Assembly (NCBI RefSeq): GCF_012927245.1
Contig: NZ_JABBGE010000011.1
Coordinates: forward strand, 1 to 64,000
Origin: Streptomyces sp. R302
GTDB taxonomy: Bacteria > Actinomycetota > Actinomycetes > Streptomycetales > Streptomycetaceae
Length of the DNA: 64,000 bases
Reading direction: 5' to 3'
The notes beneath the pieces were generated by a model. That model ran no database searches. It worked only from the letters and a program-made list of their open reading frames with translations, and had not been told where the DNA came from. This document shows, piece by piece, positions 7,452-15,370 of the stretch; the first letter of the stretch is position 1, and every line of letters starts with the position of its first letter. A program made the position numbers and the translations under genes.

Positions 7452-8243
7452 ATGGACACTGCCCCCGACGTGCGGATGCCCGCGCTCTACCTGTCCCACG
7501 GCGCCCCGCCGCTCGCCGACGACCCGGTCTGGCCCGGCGAACTCGCCGCCTGGTCCGCCGGGCTGCCCCGCCCCAAGGCGATCCTCATGGTCTCCGCCCA
7601 CTGGGAGGAGGCCCCGCTCGCCCTCGGCGCCACCGGGACGGTCCCCCTCGTCCACGACTTCTGGGGCTTCCCCGAGCACTACTACCGCGTCCGGTACGAC
7701 GCCCCCGGCGCACCCGCGCTCGCCGCGCAGGTCCGCGCGCTGCTCCGCTCGCCCGGCACCCCCGTGCAGGACATCCCCGACCGGGGCCTCGACCACGGCG
7801 CGTACGTCCCCCTCGTCGAGATGTACCCCGACGCCGACATCCCGGTCCTGCAGATCTCCATGCCCACCCTCGACCCGCGCCGGCTCATGGACATCGGCCG
7901 CAAGCTGGCCCCGCTGCGCGACGAGGGCGTCCTGATCGTCGGCAGCGGCTTCTTCACCCACAACCTCGCCGCTCTCCGCCACACCGGCGGCGGGGTGCCC
8001 GGCTGGTCCGCCGAGTTCGACGCCTGGGGCCACGAGGCCCTCGCCGCCCGGGACGTGGACGCCCTGCTCGACTTCGAGCACAAGTCCCCGGCCGGCCGCC
8101 TCGCCCACCCCCGCACCGAACACTTCGCCCCGCTCTTCGTCACCATGGGCGCGGCGGACGCGGCCGGCGACCTCGACGCCGAGCGCTCGGTGATCGACGG
8201 CTTCTGGATGGGCCTCGCGAAGCGCTCCGTCCAGTTCGGCTGA
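7452..8243 (+). CDS. Class III extradiol ring-cleavage dioxygenase (DODA/LigB type)
   Basis: A 263-residue cytoplasmic enzyme of the LigB fold. Conserved histidines are visible in YLSHGAPP (His16), SAHWEE (His50), LDHGAYVPL (His115) and GSGFFTHNL (His170), the usual Fe/Zn ligands and acid-base residues of the DODA group that opens catechol-like rings or acts on quinone adducts. GGAGG at 7441-7445 sits 6 nt before the ATG at 7452, which settles the start. The divergent MarR regulator and the operator-like repeats suggest induction by an aromatic or quinone signal. The natural substrate is not deducible. Confidence 0.87.
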   Translation: MDTAPDVRMPALYLSHGAPPLADDPVWPGELAAWSAGLPRPKAILMVSAHWEEAPLALGATGTVPLVHDFWGFPEHYYRVRYDAPGAPALAAQVRALLRSPGTPVQDIPDRGLDHGAYVPLVEMYPDADIPVLQISMPTLDPRRLMDIGRKLAPLRDEGVLIVGSGFFTHNLAALRHTGGGVPGWSAEFDAWGHEALAARDVDALLDFEHKSPAGRLAHPRTEHFAPLFVTMGAADAAGDLDAERSVIDGFWMGLAKRSVQFG

Positions 8244-8265
8244 GCGCGGGCCGAGCACCAGCCGA

Positions 8266-9291
8266 TCACTCTCCGTACGCCGGCGGGTTCAGCTCCACCG
8301 ACCGGACGGCGGCGGCCAGCGCGAGCGGCCCGCCCACGTCGAGGGCGGTGTCGGTGAACTTGATCGTGTGGTCGTCGCCGTGCGCCGCCGCCCGCGCGAA
8401 CACCTCCTCCGGCGCGAGCCCCGTCCCGGCGTACGGGGCGGCCTCCCGCGGCGCGTACGCGGCCGTCACCGCCGCCGAGGCCGCCCACGCCGCCGCCAGA
8501 CTCGGCACCCACAGGTCGCGGGGCAGCGCGGGCAGCGTCCGCAGCACCGCGTTGGGCGCCGTCGCCGCGTGCACCAGCATGATCGGCTCCCCGTGCCCGT
8601 GCGTCGCGTACCGGTGCACGGCCGCCGCCACCAGCTCGCCGAGCAGCGCCCGCGCCGCCTCCGGGTCCGCGGCCCCGCCCCAGACGGGGAAGGCCGACAG
8701 CTGCGCCAGCCGCTCCCGGATCCCGCCCTCCCGCACCGGAACCGGCGGTACGGCGGCGAGCGCGGCGGCCGCGTCCGGGGCGGCGGCCAGCGGGGCGAGC
8801 GGCGGCAGCGGCTGGTGGCGGGCGGCCCAGTAGCCGAGCGCGTGCGCCAGCTCCGCCCGCCGGGGCGCCGTCTCCCCGCCGGGCGCCAGCAGGGTCCGTA
8901 CGGCGTGCCCGGTGCGGATCACCGGATGCGTGGCGCTGCCCGCGATGCCGGGCAGCAGCCGGGGCCACCACTCCGCGAGCACCTCCCGCCACGGCCGGTC
9001 CGCCAGCTCCCGGCCGAAGAACCGGGTCCAGTCCGTGATCCGGACCGGATCGCCCAGCGCCTCCCGCCAGTTCGCGGCGGTCACCGGGGCGTACGGCGCC
9101 GGCGACTCCTCCAGCTTCGCCGCGTACCCGTCCAGCCAGCGGTGCACGGCCGCCGCGTGCCCGTGCCGGGCCAGTGCCTCCACCGCCATCGGCGCGTGAT
9201 TGGTGAGCCACCCGTGCCGCTCGGGACCGGTGGAATGGAGCCGTTCGAGCGCCTCGTCGAGGATGCCGGTGGTGTCCGTGTCGGTGTCCAT
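8266..9291 (-). CDS. Questin-oxidase-like family protein
   Basis: A 341-residue helical protein whose N-terminal pattern (LDEALERLHSTGPERHGWLTNHAPM stretch split around conserved GWLTNHAPMAVEAL) and internal HGHGEPIMLVHAATAP and DDHTIKFTDTAL motifs match the questin oxidase-like family (related to fungal anthraquinone Baeyer-Villiger enzymes). In actinobacteria the family has no established substrate. The ATG at 9291 begins the conserved part; the frame stays open further upstream but lacks conservation features. It ends 22 bp after the dioxygenase stop on the other strand, so the two are convergent. It may be part of an aromatic/quinone-detoxification neighbourhood (inference). Confidence 0.7.
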   Translation of the reverse strand: MDTDTDTTGILDEALERLHSTGPERHGWLTNHAPMAVEALARHGHAAAVHRWLDGYAAKLEESPAPYAPVTAANWREALGDPVRITDWTRFFGRELADRPWREVLAEWWPRLLPGIAGSATHPVIRTGHAVRTLLAPGGETAPRRAELAHALGYWAARHQPLPPLAPLAAAPDAAAALAAVPPVPVREGGIRERLAQLSAFPVWGGAADPEAARALLGELVAAAVHRYATHGHGEPIMLVHAATAPNAVLRTLPALPRDLWVPSLAAAWAASAAVTAAYAPREAAPYAGTGLAPEEVFARAAAHGDDHTIKFTDTALDVGGPLALAAAVRSVELNPPAYGE

Positions 9292-9631
9292 GAGCGGGAC
9301 GGTAGGCCGGGAAGGGCGGGGCGGGTAACGGCCGAGCGACCTACACCGCAGGGCGGAGGCAACCTGAGGCCGGGGAAGCAGCGTCGTAAACAGTGTGACC
9401 CCCCTCTCACCGACAGCGAGGTCGGAAGCCCGGGAGTTCTCAGGGGCACGCCTCTGACCTGCGGATCCCCGTCGACGGCGGTCCGCCGGACGGGGTGGGG
9501 GCCGCGCAGGATACTGCATGATCGCGAAAATCCTGAGCCTCCTGGGAATTCTGTCCCGATTCCGGTCGTTGTTTCCGTCGGATGCAGGGCACCCGCAAGG
9601 GTGTCGCGACCTACTCAGCAAGGGAGCACGC
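9292..9631. other. Divergent promoter region upstream of hrdD (340 bp, no gene)
   Basis: This spacer between the questin-oxidase-like gene and hrdD has short open frames only, none with a plausible ribosome site. The recognisable element is the sigma-R-type promoter at 9544-9571. No long repeats or hairpins stand out in the remainder. Confidence 0.6.
9544..9571 (+). promoter_or_regulatory. Sigma-R-type promoter of hrdD
   Basis: GGGAAT (9544-9549), an 18-nt spacer and GTTG (9568-9571) exactly match the GGGAAT-N18-GTT consensus of the thiol-oxidative-stress sigma factor SigR. hrdD is a known SigR target in S. coelicolor (established), so the location supports both gene and promoter. The transcript would start about 55 nt before the ATG. 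Confidence 0.8.
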
Positions 9632-10633
9632 ATGGCAACCCGTGCCGTCGCCCGTCGTCAGTCCACCGCCAAGAGCGGGGACGGCCGGGCAAGCAGCGTT
9701 CGCGCCGTGGGCGGGGAGATCGCCGACCGCGACCTGGTCGGCATGTACCTCGACGAGATCGCGCGCACGCCCCTGCTCGACGCCGCCAAGGAGGTCGAGC
9801 TCTCCCAGACGATCGAGGCGGGCGTCTACGCCCGGCAGATCCTCGACGGGGCGGCTGAGACCGAGGCCGGCGGGGCGACCCGCGAGGAGCTCGAAGCGCT
9901 GGTCGCGGAGGGCGAGCGTGCCAAGGACCTCTTCATCAAGTCCAACCTGCGGCTCGTCGTGGCCGTGGCCCGGCGCTACCCGCGCAGCGGGCTGCCCCTG
10001 CTCGACCTGATCCAGGAGGGGAACGCGGGCCTGGTGCGCGCCGTCGAGAAGTTCGACTACGCGAAGGGCTTCAAGTTCTCCACGTACGCCACGTGGTGGA
10101 TCCGCCAGGCCATCACCCGGTCCATCGCCGACCAGTCCCGCACCATCCGGCTCCCCGTCCACCTGGTGGAGGAGCTGGGCCGGATCCGCCGCGTCCAGCG
10201 CGAGTTCAACCGCGAACACGGCCGCGAGCCCGAGCCCGCGGAGGTCGCGGAGGAGCTCGGCTCCACGCCGGAGCGGGTCACGGACGTCCTGGACTGGGCG
10301 CGCGACCCGGTCTCCCTGAACATGTCGGTGGACGACGAGGGCGAGACCCAGTTCGGCGACCTGCTCGAGGACACCTCCGCGATCTCCCCCGAGCAGTCGG
10401 TCCTCACCCTCCTCCGCAGCGAGGAACTGGACGACCTCATCGACAAGCTCGACAACCGCACCGCCTCGATCATCCGCATGCGGTACGGCATCGAGGACGG
10501 CCGCGAGCGGACCCTCACGGAGGTCGGCAAGGAACACGGCCTCACCCGCGAGCGCATCCGCCAGATCGAGAAGCACGCCCTCCTGGAACTGAAGAAAATG
10601 GCCAGGGACACGGGCTTCGACGCGGTCGCGTAA
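9632..10633 (+). CDS. hrdD: Principal-like RNA polymerase sigma factor HrdD
   Basis: A 333-residue group 1/2 sigma-70 factor. Region 1.2 (DLVGMYLDEIARTPLLD), region 2 with the core-binding and -10 recognition helices (LLDLIQEGNAGLVRAVEKFD, then FKFSTYATWWIRQAITR), region 3 and region 4 (TLTEVGKEHGLTRERIRQIE) are all intact. The short N-terminus beginning MATRAVARRQ and the overall length fit HrdD of Streptomyces rather than the much longer HrdB. AGGGAG at 9621-9626 precedes the ATG. A sigma-R promoter upstream fits its known stress induction. HrdD is dispensable in S. coelicolor; target promoters overlap those of HrdB. Confidence 0.9.
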   Translation: MATRAVARRQSTAKSGDGRASSVRAVGGEIADRDLVGMYLDEIARTPLLDAAKEVELSQTIEAGVYARQILDGAAETEAGGATREELEALVAEGERAKDLFIKSNLRLVVAVARRYPRSGLPLLDLIQEGNAGLVRAVEKFDYAKGFKFSTYATWWIRQAITRSIADQSRTIRLPVHLVEELGRIRRVQREFNREHGREPEPAEVAEELGSTPERVTDVLDWARDPVSLNMSVDDEGETQFGDLLEDTSAISPEQSVLTLLRSEELDDLIDKLDNRTASIIRMRYGIEDGRERTLTEVGKEHGLTRERIRQIEKHALLELKKMARDTGFDAVA

Positions 10634-10682
10634 CCCCGGCGAGGACGCGGGCGGCCGCGCCCACCACCCCCACGGGCACCCG

Positions 10683-10703
10683 CCCCGGGCCCCGTGCCCG
10701 GGG
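10683..10703 (+). terminator. Hairpin downstream of hrdD
   Basis: CCCCGGGC (10683-10690) and GCCCGGGG (10696-10703) form an 8-bp GC stem around CCCGT, 50 bp after the hrdD stop. There is no U-tract, as is usual for streptomycete terminators. It lies between convergent hrdD and the WYL regulator. Confidence 0.55.
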
Positions 10704-10826
10704 ACTGCGCCCGCCGTCCCCGCAGGCAGGCGTCCCGCTGGGCGGCGCCCACCCGCAGGCCCGGCTCGGGGGCCGGCGCCGGCGCGGGGCCGCGCCCGCC
10801 GTGCCCGCAACGGAACGGCGGTCGCG

Positions 10827-11795
10827 TCAGATCGTCGCGTTCGTCAGGCGGGTCGCCAGGAGGCTCAGGCGGTCGCGGAGGGACGTCGGCGCGTGGATGG
10901 TGAAGTCGAGGCCGACGAGGGCCAGGCGGACGGCGAGCCAGTCGACGGAGTCGGTGACGCGGGCCCGGAGCCGGCAGGAGTCGGGCCCGGTCGCGACCGG
11001 CACGAGGTGCGACGGCAGGACCGCGACCACCTTCTCCAGCGGCGCGGCGAACGCGACGTCCAGTTCCACCTCCCGCTCCCCCTCCCCGTACGCCCGCGCC
11101 ATCGACCGCACCAGATACGCCCCCGCGTCCCCCTCCGGCAGCTCCCGCGGAGCGAACCGCGCGCCGGTCGCGAGCGGATCCGACACCCGGTCGACCCGGA
11201 ACGTACGCCAGTCCTCGCGCCCGAGGTCGTACGCGACCAGGTACCAGCGGCTGCCCGTCGACACCAGCCGGTACGGCTCGACCAGCCGCTTCGACTCCTC
11301 CCCGGCCCGCGCCCGGTACCCGAACCGCAGCCGCTCGTGCCCGGTGACCGCGCCGGCGAGCGCCGTCAGCGTGGACGGCGCGACGGTCGCCCCGTCCCCC
11401 CGGGTCAGCGGCAGCGTCGCCGCCTGGAGCGTGGAGACCCGGTGCCGCAGCCGCGCCGGCAGCACCTGCTCCAGCTTCGCCAGGGCCCGTACCGACGCCT
11501 CCTCGACGCCTTCGACGGCGTGCCCCGCCCCGGCCCGCAGGCCGACGGCGATGGCGACGGCCTCCTCGTCGTCGAGGAGCAGCGGCGGCATGGCCGCACC
11601 GGCGACGAGCCGGTAGCCGCCCACCGCCCCCTTCGTCGCCTCCACGGGATAGCCCAGCTCCCGCAGCCGATCGATGTCGCGCCGGATCGTGCGCGCGGAG
11701 ACCGCGAGCCGTTCGGCGAGCTCGCTGCCGGGCCACTCGCGCGGCGTCTGGAGGAGCGAGAGCAGGGTCAGGAGTCGTGCCGGAGTGTCCGTCAT
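10827..11795 (-). CDS. WYL-domain transcriptional regulator (HTH_11-WYL)
   Basis: A 322-residue regulator. The N-terminal winged helix (TPARLLTLLSLLQTPREWPG, then ELAERLAVSARTIRRDIDRL) is followed by a WYL ligand-sensing domain with SRWYLVAYDLGREDWRTFRV and a C-terminal WCX extension. It is divergent from the MFS pump at 11859, with only a 63-bp gap, so it is the likely local regulator. The ATG at 11795 gives MTDTPARL; an in-frame ATG at 11807 would add four residues. A much longer in-frame extension over the MFS gene is an antisense artefact. The WYL ligand is unknown, with nucleic-acid or nucleotide sensing known for relatives. Confidence 0.87.
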   Translation of the reverse strand: MTDTPARLLTLLSLLQTPREWPGSELAERLAVSARTIRRDIDRLRELGYPVEATKGAVGGYRLVAGAAMPPLLLDDEEAVAIAVGLRAGAGHAVEGVEEASVRALAKLEQVLPARLRHRVSTLQAATLPLTRGDGATVAPSTLTALAGAVTGHERLRFGYRARAGEESKRLVEPYRLVSTGSRWYLVAYDLGREDWRTFRVDRVSDPLATGARFAPRELPEGDAGAYLVRSMARAYGEGEREVELDVAFAAPLEKVVAVLPSHLVPVATGPDSCRLRARVTDSVDWLAVRLALVGLDFTIHAPTSLRDRLSLLATRLTNATI

Positions 11796-11858
11796 GCCCA
11801 CCAGCATGAGGCAGAAATAGGACGCAACCTGACCTACATGGCTTCTATGGTTCCTTCC

Positions 11859-13412
11859 ATGAGCGCACACGAGACCGACGCCGCCACGGGGGCGGACAGC
11901 ACCACCACGGGGGACAGCAGACGCTGGATCGCCCTGGCCATCGTCATGACGGCCGCCTTCATGGACCTGGTCGACGCCACGATCGTGAACATCGCGATCC
12001 CCAGCATCGAGCACGACCTCGGCGCCGGCTTCGGCGCGATCCAGTGGATCACCGCCGGCTACGCGCTGGCCTTCGCCGCCGGCCTGATCACCGGCGGCCG
12101 CCTCGGCGACATCTACGGCCGCAAGCGGCTCTTCCTCCTCGGCACCGCGGGCTTCACGCTCGCCTCCGCCCTGTGCGGCCTGGCCGCCAACCCGGAGATG
12201 CTGGTCGCCTCCCGCCTCCTCCAGGGCGCCGCGGCGGCGATGATGGTGCCGCAGGTGCTGTCGATCGTCCACGTCACCTTCCCCGCGCACGAGCGCGGCA
12301 AGGTCTTCGGCATGTTCGGCGCGGTCGTCGGTCTCGGCGCGGTCTCCGGCCCGCTGCTCGGCGCGCTGCTCACGGAGTGGAACATCGCGGGCCTGGAGTG
12401 GCGCCCGATCTTCCTGATCAACCTTCCGGTCGGCATCGCCGCCCTGATCCTCGGCCGGAAGTACATCATCGAGTCGAAGGCGCCGAAGGCGCTCCGCCTC
12501 GACCTGGTCGGCGTCGTGCTCGTCACGGCCGCGCTGCTCCTGCTGATCTACCCGCTGACCCGGGGCCGCGAGCTGGACTGGCCGCTGTGGGGCCACCTGA
12601 TGATGGCGGCGAGCCCGCTGGTCTTCGGCGCCCTCGTCGCGTACGAGCGGTACAAGACGCGGAAGGACGGCTCCCCGCTGGTCGAGCTGTCGCTGTTCCG
12701 CGTGAAGTCCTTCGCCGCCGGCATCGCCGTACAGCTGACCTTCGGCATCGTCCTCGGCATCTTCTTCCTGGTGTGGACGCTCTACATGCAGATCGGCCTC
12801 GGCTGGACCGCCCTCAAGGCGGGTCTGACCGGCGTGCCGTTCTCGATAGCGGTCTCGATGGCGGCCGGCATGTCGGTCCAGCTCCTCGTGCCGCGCTTCG
12901 GCCGCAAGGTGCTCCAGGCGGGCGCGCTGACGATGGTCGCGGGCATCCTGCTCTACTTCTTCCTCGCGGGCCGGTACGGGGCGGGGATCTCGCCCTGGCA
13001 GATGATCCCGGCGCTGGTGGTGATGGGCCTCGGCATGGGCCTGATCGTGGCGCCGCTGACGGACGCGGTGCTCTCGGAGGTCCCGAAGGAGCACGCGGGT
13101 TCGGCGTCCGGCCTGATCAACACGACGGGCCAGATGGGCAACGCGATCGGTCTCGGCCTGGTCTCCGTGGTCTTCTTCGGCGTGATCGACGACCGGGGCC
13201 CGACCAGGGTCCCGGCGGAGGTCACGGACGCCTTCGTCGACGCCTTCCGCAACTCCCTCGGCTGGGTCGCGGTGGTCCTCGCCGGCATCTTCCTGGTGAT
13301 GTTCGCCCTGCCGGCCAAGCCCAAGCAGCACCTGGAGGGCGGGGACACGGACGGCGCGGACTCCTCCGAGCCGGACGGCCTGGTGGAGAAGGCCCCGGCG
13401 CTCGCCTCCTGA
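11859..13412 (+). CDS. DHA2-family MFS efflux transporter
   Basis: A 517-residue, roughly 14-TM transporter with FMDLVDATIVNIAIPSIEHD in TM1 and GGRLGDIYGRKRLFLLG in loop 2-3. Three in-frame ATGs (11838, 11847, 11859) lack any Shine-Dalgarno. 11859 was chosen because TATGGT at 11846-11851 stands 7 nt before it, the geometry of a leaderless promoter, and the protein then begins MSAHETDA. The divergent WYL regulator likely controls it. A strong hairpin terminator follows at 13478. It is a drug/proton antiporter by family, with unknown substrate. Confidence 0.85.
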   Translation: MSAHETDAATGADSTTTGDSRRWIALAIVMTAAFMDLVDATIVNIAIPSIEHDLGAGFGAIQWITAGYALAFAAGLITGGRLGDIYGRKRLFLLGTAGFTLASALCGLAANPEMLVASRLLQGAAAAMMVPQVLSIVHVTFPAHERGKVFGMFGAVVGLGAVSGPLLGALLTEWNIAGLEWRPIFLINLPVGIAALILGRKYIIESKAPKALRLDLVGVVLVTAALLLLIYPLTRGRELDWPLWGHLMMAASPLVFGALVAYERYKTRKDGSPLVELSLFRVKSFAAGIAVQLTFGIVLGIFFLVWTLYMQIGLGWTALKAGLTGVPFSIAVSMAAGMSVQLLVPRFGRKVLQAGALTMVAGILLYFFLAGRYGAGISPWQMIPALVVMGLGMGLIVAPLTDAVLSEVPKEHAGSASGLINTTGQMGNAIGLGLVSVVFFGVIDDRGPTRVPAEVTDAFVDAFRNSLGWVAVVLAGIFLVMFALPAKPKQHLEGGDTDGADSSEPDGLVEKAPALAS

Positions 13413-13477
13413 GCCGCCTGAGCCTCCTGAGCCCCCTGACCTCCTGAGCCCCTGACCTCCTGACCGCGCGCACGGCG

Positions 13478-13520
13478 CGAAGGGCCCCGGTCCTCGGATC
13501 TCCGAGACCGGGGCCCTTCG
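13478..13520 (+). terminator. Strong hairpin terminator after the MFS gene
   Basis: CGAAGGGCCCCGGT (13478-13491) pairs perfectly with ACCGGGGCCCTTCG (13507-13520). Inside, CTCGGA and TCCGAG (13493-13506) extend the stem past a single unpaired C to a 2-nt turn. It separates the efflux gene from the fructose operon. Confidence 0.85.
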
Positions 13521-13583
13521 TCATGCCCGCGCGGGCCGATCGACCCCGATGTCCGTTCATGCCCGCTTGAATGCCCGAATCCG

Positions 13584-13642
13584 TTTACTTCGCGGAGAGA
13601 TGGGCGTAGCCTGGCACCGAAACCACAGGTTCGGGCACCGAA
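13584..13642 (+). promoter_or_regulatory. fru operon promoter with repeated GGCACCGAA elements
   Basis: TTTACT (13584-13589), 17 nt and TAGCCT (13607-13612) resemble a housekeeping promoter. GGCACCGAA occurs at 13613-13621 and 13634-13642, exactly 21 bp (two helical turns) apart, the second copy being part of the palindrome TTCGG-GCA-CCGAA (13630-13642). Overlap with the predicted start site makes them candidate FruR operators. Confidence 0.5.
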
Positions 13643-13658
13643 CGGACACATACCCACC

Positions 13659-14420
13659 ATGTACGCACCCGAGCGACAGCAAGAGATCCTCCGGCTCGCC
13701 CGCGAGAGCGGCCGCGTCGACGTCCTCTCCCTCGCCGAGGAGTTCCAGGTCACCGCCGAGACCGTACGGCGCGACCTCAAGGCCCTCGACCGGGCCGGGC
13801 TCGTCCGCCGGGTGCACGGCGGCGCCATCCCCGCCGGCCGGCTGGACTTCGAACCCGACCTCGCCGAGCGCGAGGCGGTCGCCGCCGACGAGAAGGACCG
13901 CATCGTCGCCGCCGCCCTCGCCGAACTGCCCCGCGAGGGCAGCGTCGTCCTCGACGCCGGCTCCACGGTCGCCCGCCTCGCCGCCGCCTTCCCCCTCGAC
14001 AGCGCGCTCACCGTCGTCACCCACGCGCTGCCCGCCGCCGCCCGGCTCGCCGACCACCCCGGCATCGACCTGCACCTGGTCGGCGGCCGCGTCCGCCACC
14101 GCACCCGCGCCGCCGTCGACGCCTGGGCCCTGCGCGCGTACGGCGAGATCCGCGCCGACGTCGCCTTCGTCGGCGCCAACGGCTTCTCCGCCGCGCACGG
14201 CCTCACCACCCCCGACCTCGCCGAGGCCGCCGTGAAGCGGGCCGTCCTCGGCTCCGCCCGCCGGGTCGTCCTCCTCGCCGACTCCGCCAAGCACGGCCAG
14301 GAGCACTTCGCCCGCTTCGGCGCCCTCACCGACGTCGATCTGATCGTCACCGACAGCGGCCTCGCCCCCGAGACCGCCGCGGCCATCGAGGCCGCCGGAA
14401 CGGAAGTCGTCCGCGCATGA
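13659..14420 (+). CDS. fruR: DeoR-family repressor of the fructose operon
   Basis: A 253-residue DeoR/GlpR-type regulator. The N-terminal winged HTH (RQQEILRLARESGRVDVLSL, then FQVTAETVRRDLKAL) and VRRVHGGAI motif precede the sugar-phosphate-sensing domain with VVLDAGSTVARLA and RADVAFVGANGF. It is the first gene of fruR-fruK-fruA, overlapping fruK by 4 bp (ATGA). DeoR regulators of this operon respond to fructose 1-phosphate (established). The repeated GGCACCGAA elements upstream are the probable operators, giving autoregulation. No clear ribosome site precedes the ATG. Confidence 0.9.
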   Translation: MYAPERQQEILRLARESGRVDVLSLAEEFQVTAETVRRDLKALDRAGLVRRVHGGAIPAGRLDFEPDLAEREAVAADEKDRIVAAALAELPREGSVVLDAGSTVARLAAAFPLDSALTVVTHALPAAARLADHPGIDLHLVGGRVRHRTRAAVDAWALRAYGEIRADVAFVGANGFSAAHGLTTPDLAEAAVKRAVLGSARRVVLLADSAKHGQEHFARFGALTDVDLIVTDSGLAPETAAAIEAAGTEVVRA

Positions 14421-15370
14421 TCCTCACCGTCACCCCCAACCCCTCCCTGGACCGCACGTACGAGGTCCCCGCCCTCGACCGCGGCGAGGTGCTGCGCGCC
14501 ACCGCCGAGCGCGTCGACCCCGGGGGCAAGGGCGTCAACGTCTCCCGGGCGGTCGCCGCCGCCGGCCGCCGCACCGTCGCCGTCGTCCCGCTCGGCGGCG
14601 CCCCCGGCGCCCTCGTCGCCCAGCTCCTCTCCGGGCAGGGCATCGAGGTGGCCCCGGTCCCCGTCACCGGCCAGACCCGCTCCAACATCGCCCTCGCCGA
14701 ACCCGACGGCACCCTCACGAAGATCAACGCCCCCGGCCCCGAACTCACCGCCGAGGAGGCCGAGTCCCTCCTCGCCACCGTCGGCGCCCACTCTCCCGCC
14801 GCCGCCTGGATCGCCTGCTGCGGCAGCCTCCCGCGCGGCCTCGCCCCCGAGTGGTACGCCCGCCTCGTCACCCGCGCCCACGGCGCCGGCGCCCGGATCG
14901 CCCTCGACACCTCCGGCCCCTCCCTCCTCGCCGCCCTCACCGCCCGCCCCGACGTCGTGAAGCCCAACGCCGACGAGCTCGCCGAGGCCGTCGGCCGCCC
15001 GCTGCGCACCGTCGGCGACGCCGTGAAGGCCGCTGAGGAGGTACGGGAACGGGGTGCGGGCGCGGTCCTCGCCAGCCTCGGCGCCGACGGGCAGCTCCTC
15101 GTCACCGCCGCCGGCACCTGGTTCGGCTCGGCCCGCGTCCCCGCCGTCCGCTCCGACGTCGGCGCGGGCGACGCCTCCCTCGCCGGCTTCCTCGCCGCCG
15201 GCGGCGAGGGCCCGGAGGCGCTGGCCGCGGCCGTCGCCCACGGCGCCGCCGCCGTCCAGCTGCCCGGCAGCCAGATGCCCACCCCGGCGGACCTCGACCC
15301 GGCCGCCGTCACCGTCACCCCCGACGTACCCCTGGACACCGTCCTCAGCGAGCAAGGGAGCCCGCGATGA
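14417..15370 (+). CDS. fruK: 1-phosphofructokinase
   Basis: A 317-residue PfkB-family kinase converting fructose 1-phosphate to fructose 1,6-bisphosphate in the cytoplasm. Family motifs are MILTVTPNPSLDRTYEV at the start, DPGGKGVNVSRAVA for substrate binding, and SDVGAGDASLAGFL with the GAGD catalytic Asp/anion hole. Its place between fruR and the fructose-specific PTS EII, with 4-bp overlaps on both sides, fixes the pathway role. Confidence 0.93.
   Translation: MILTVTPNPSLDRTYEVPALDRGEVLRATAERVDPGGKGVNVSRAVAAAGRRTVAVVPLGGAPGALVAQLLSGQGIEVAPVPVTGQTRSNIALAEPDGTLTKINAPGPELTAEEAESLLATVGAHSPAAAWIACCGSLPRGLAPEWYARLVTRAHGAGARIALDTSGPSLLAALTARPDVVKPNADELAEAVGRPLRTVGDAVKAAEEVRERGAGAVLASLGADGQLLVTAAGTWFGSARVPAVRSDVGAGDASLAGFLAAGGEGPEALAAAVAHGAAAVQLPGSQMPTPADLDPAAVTVTPDVPLDTVLSEQGSPR

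Noticed and set aside
11796-13331. Long N-terminal extension of the WYL regulator over the MFS gene
   Set aside because: The frame is open only because it is antisense to MFS codons. The conserved HTH begins at 11795.
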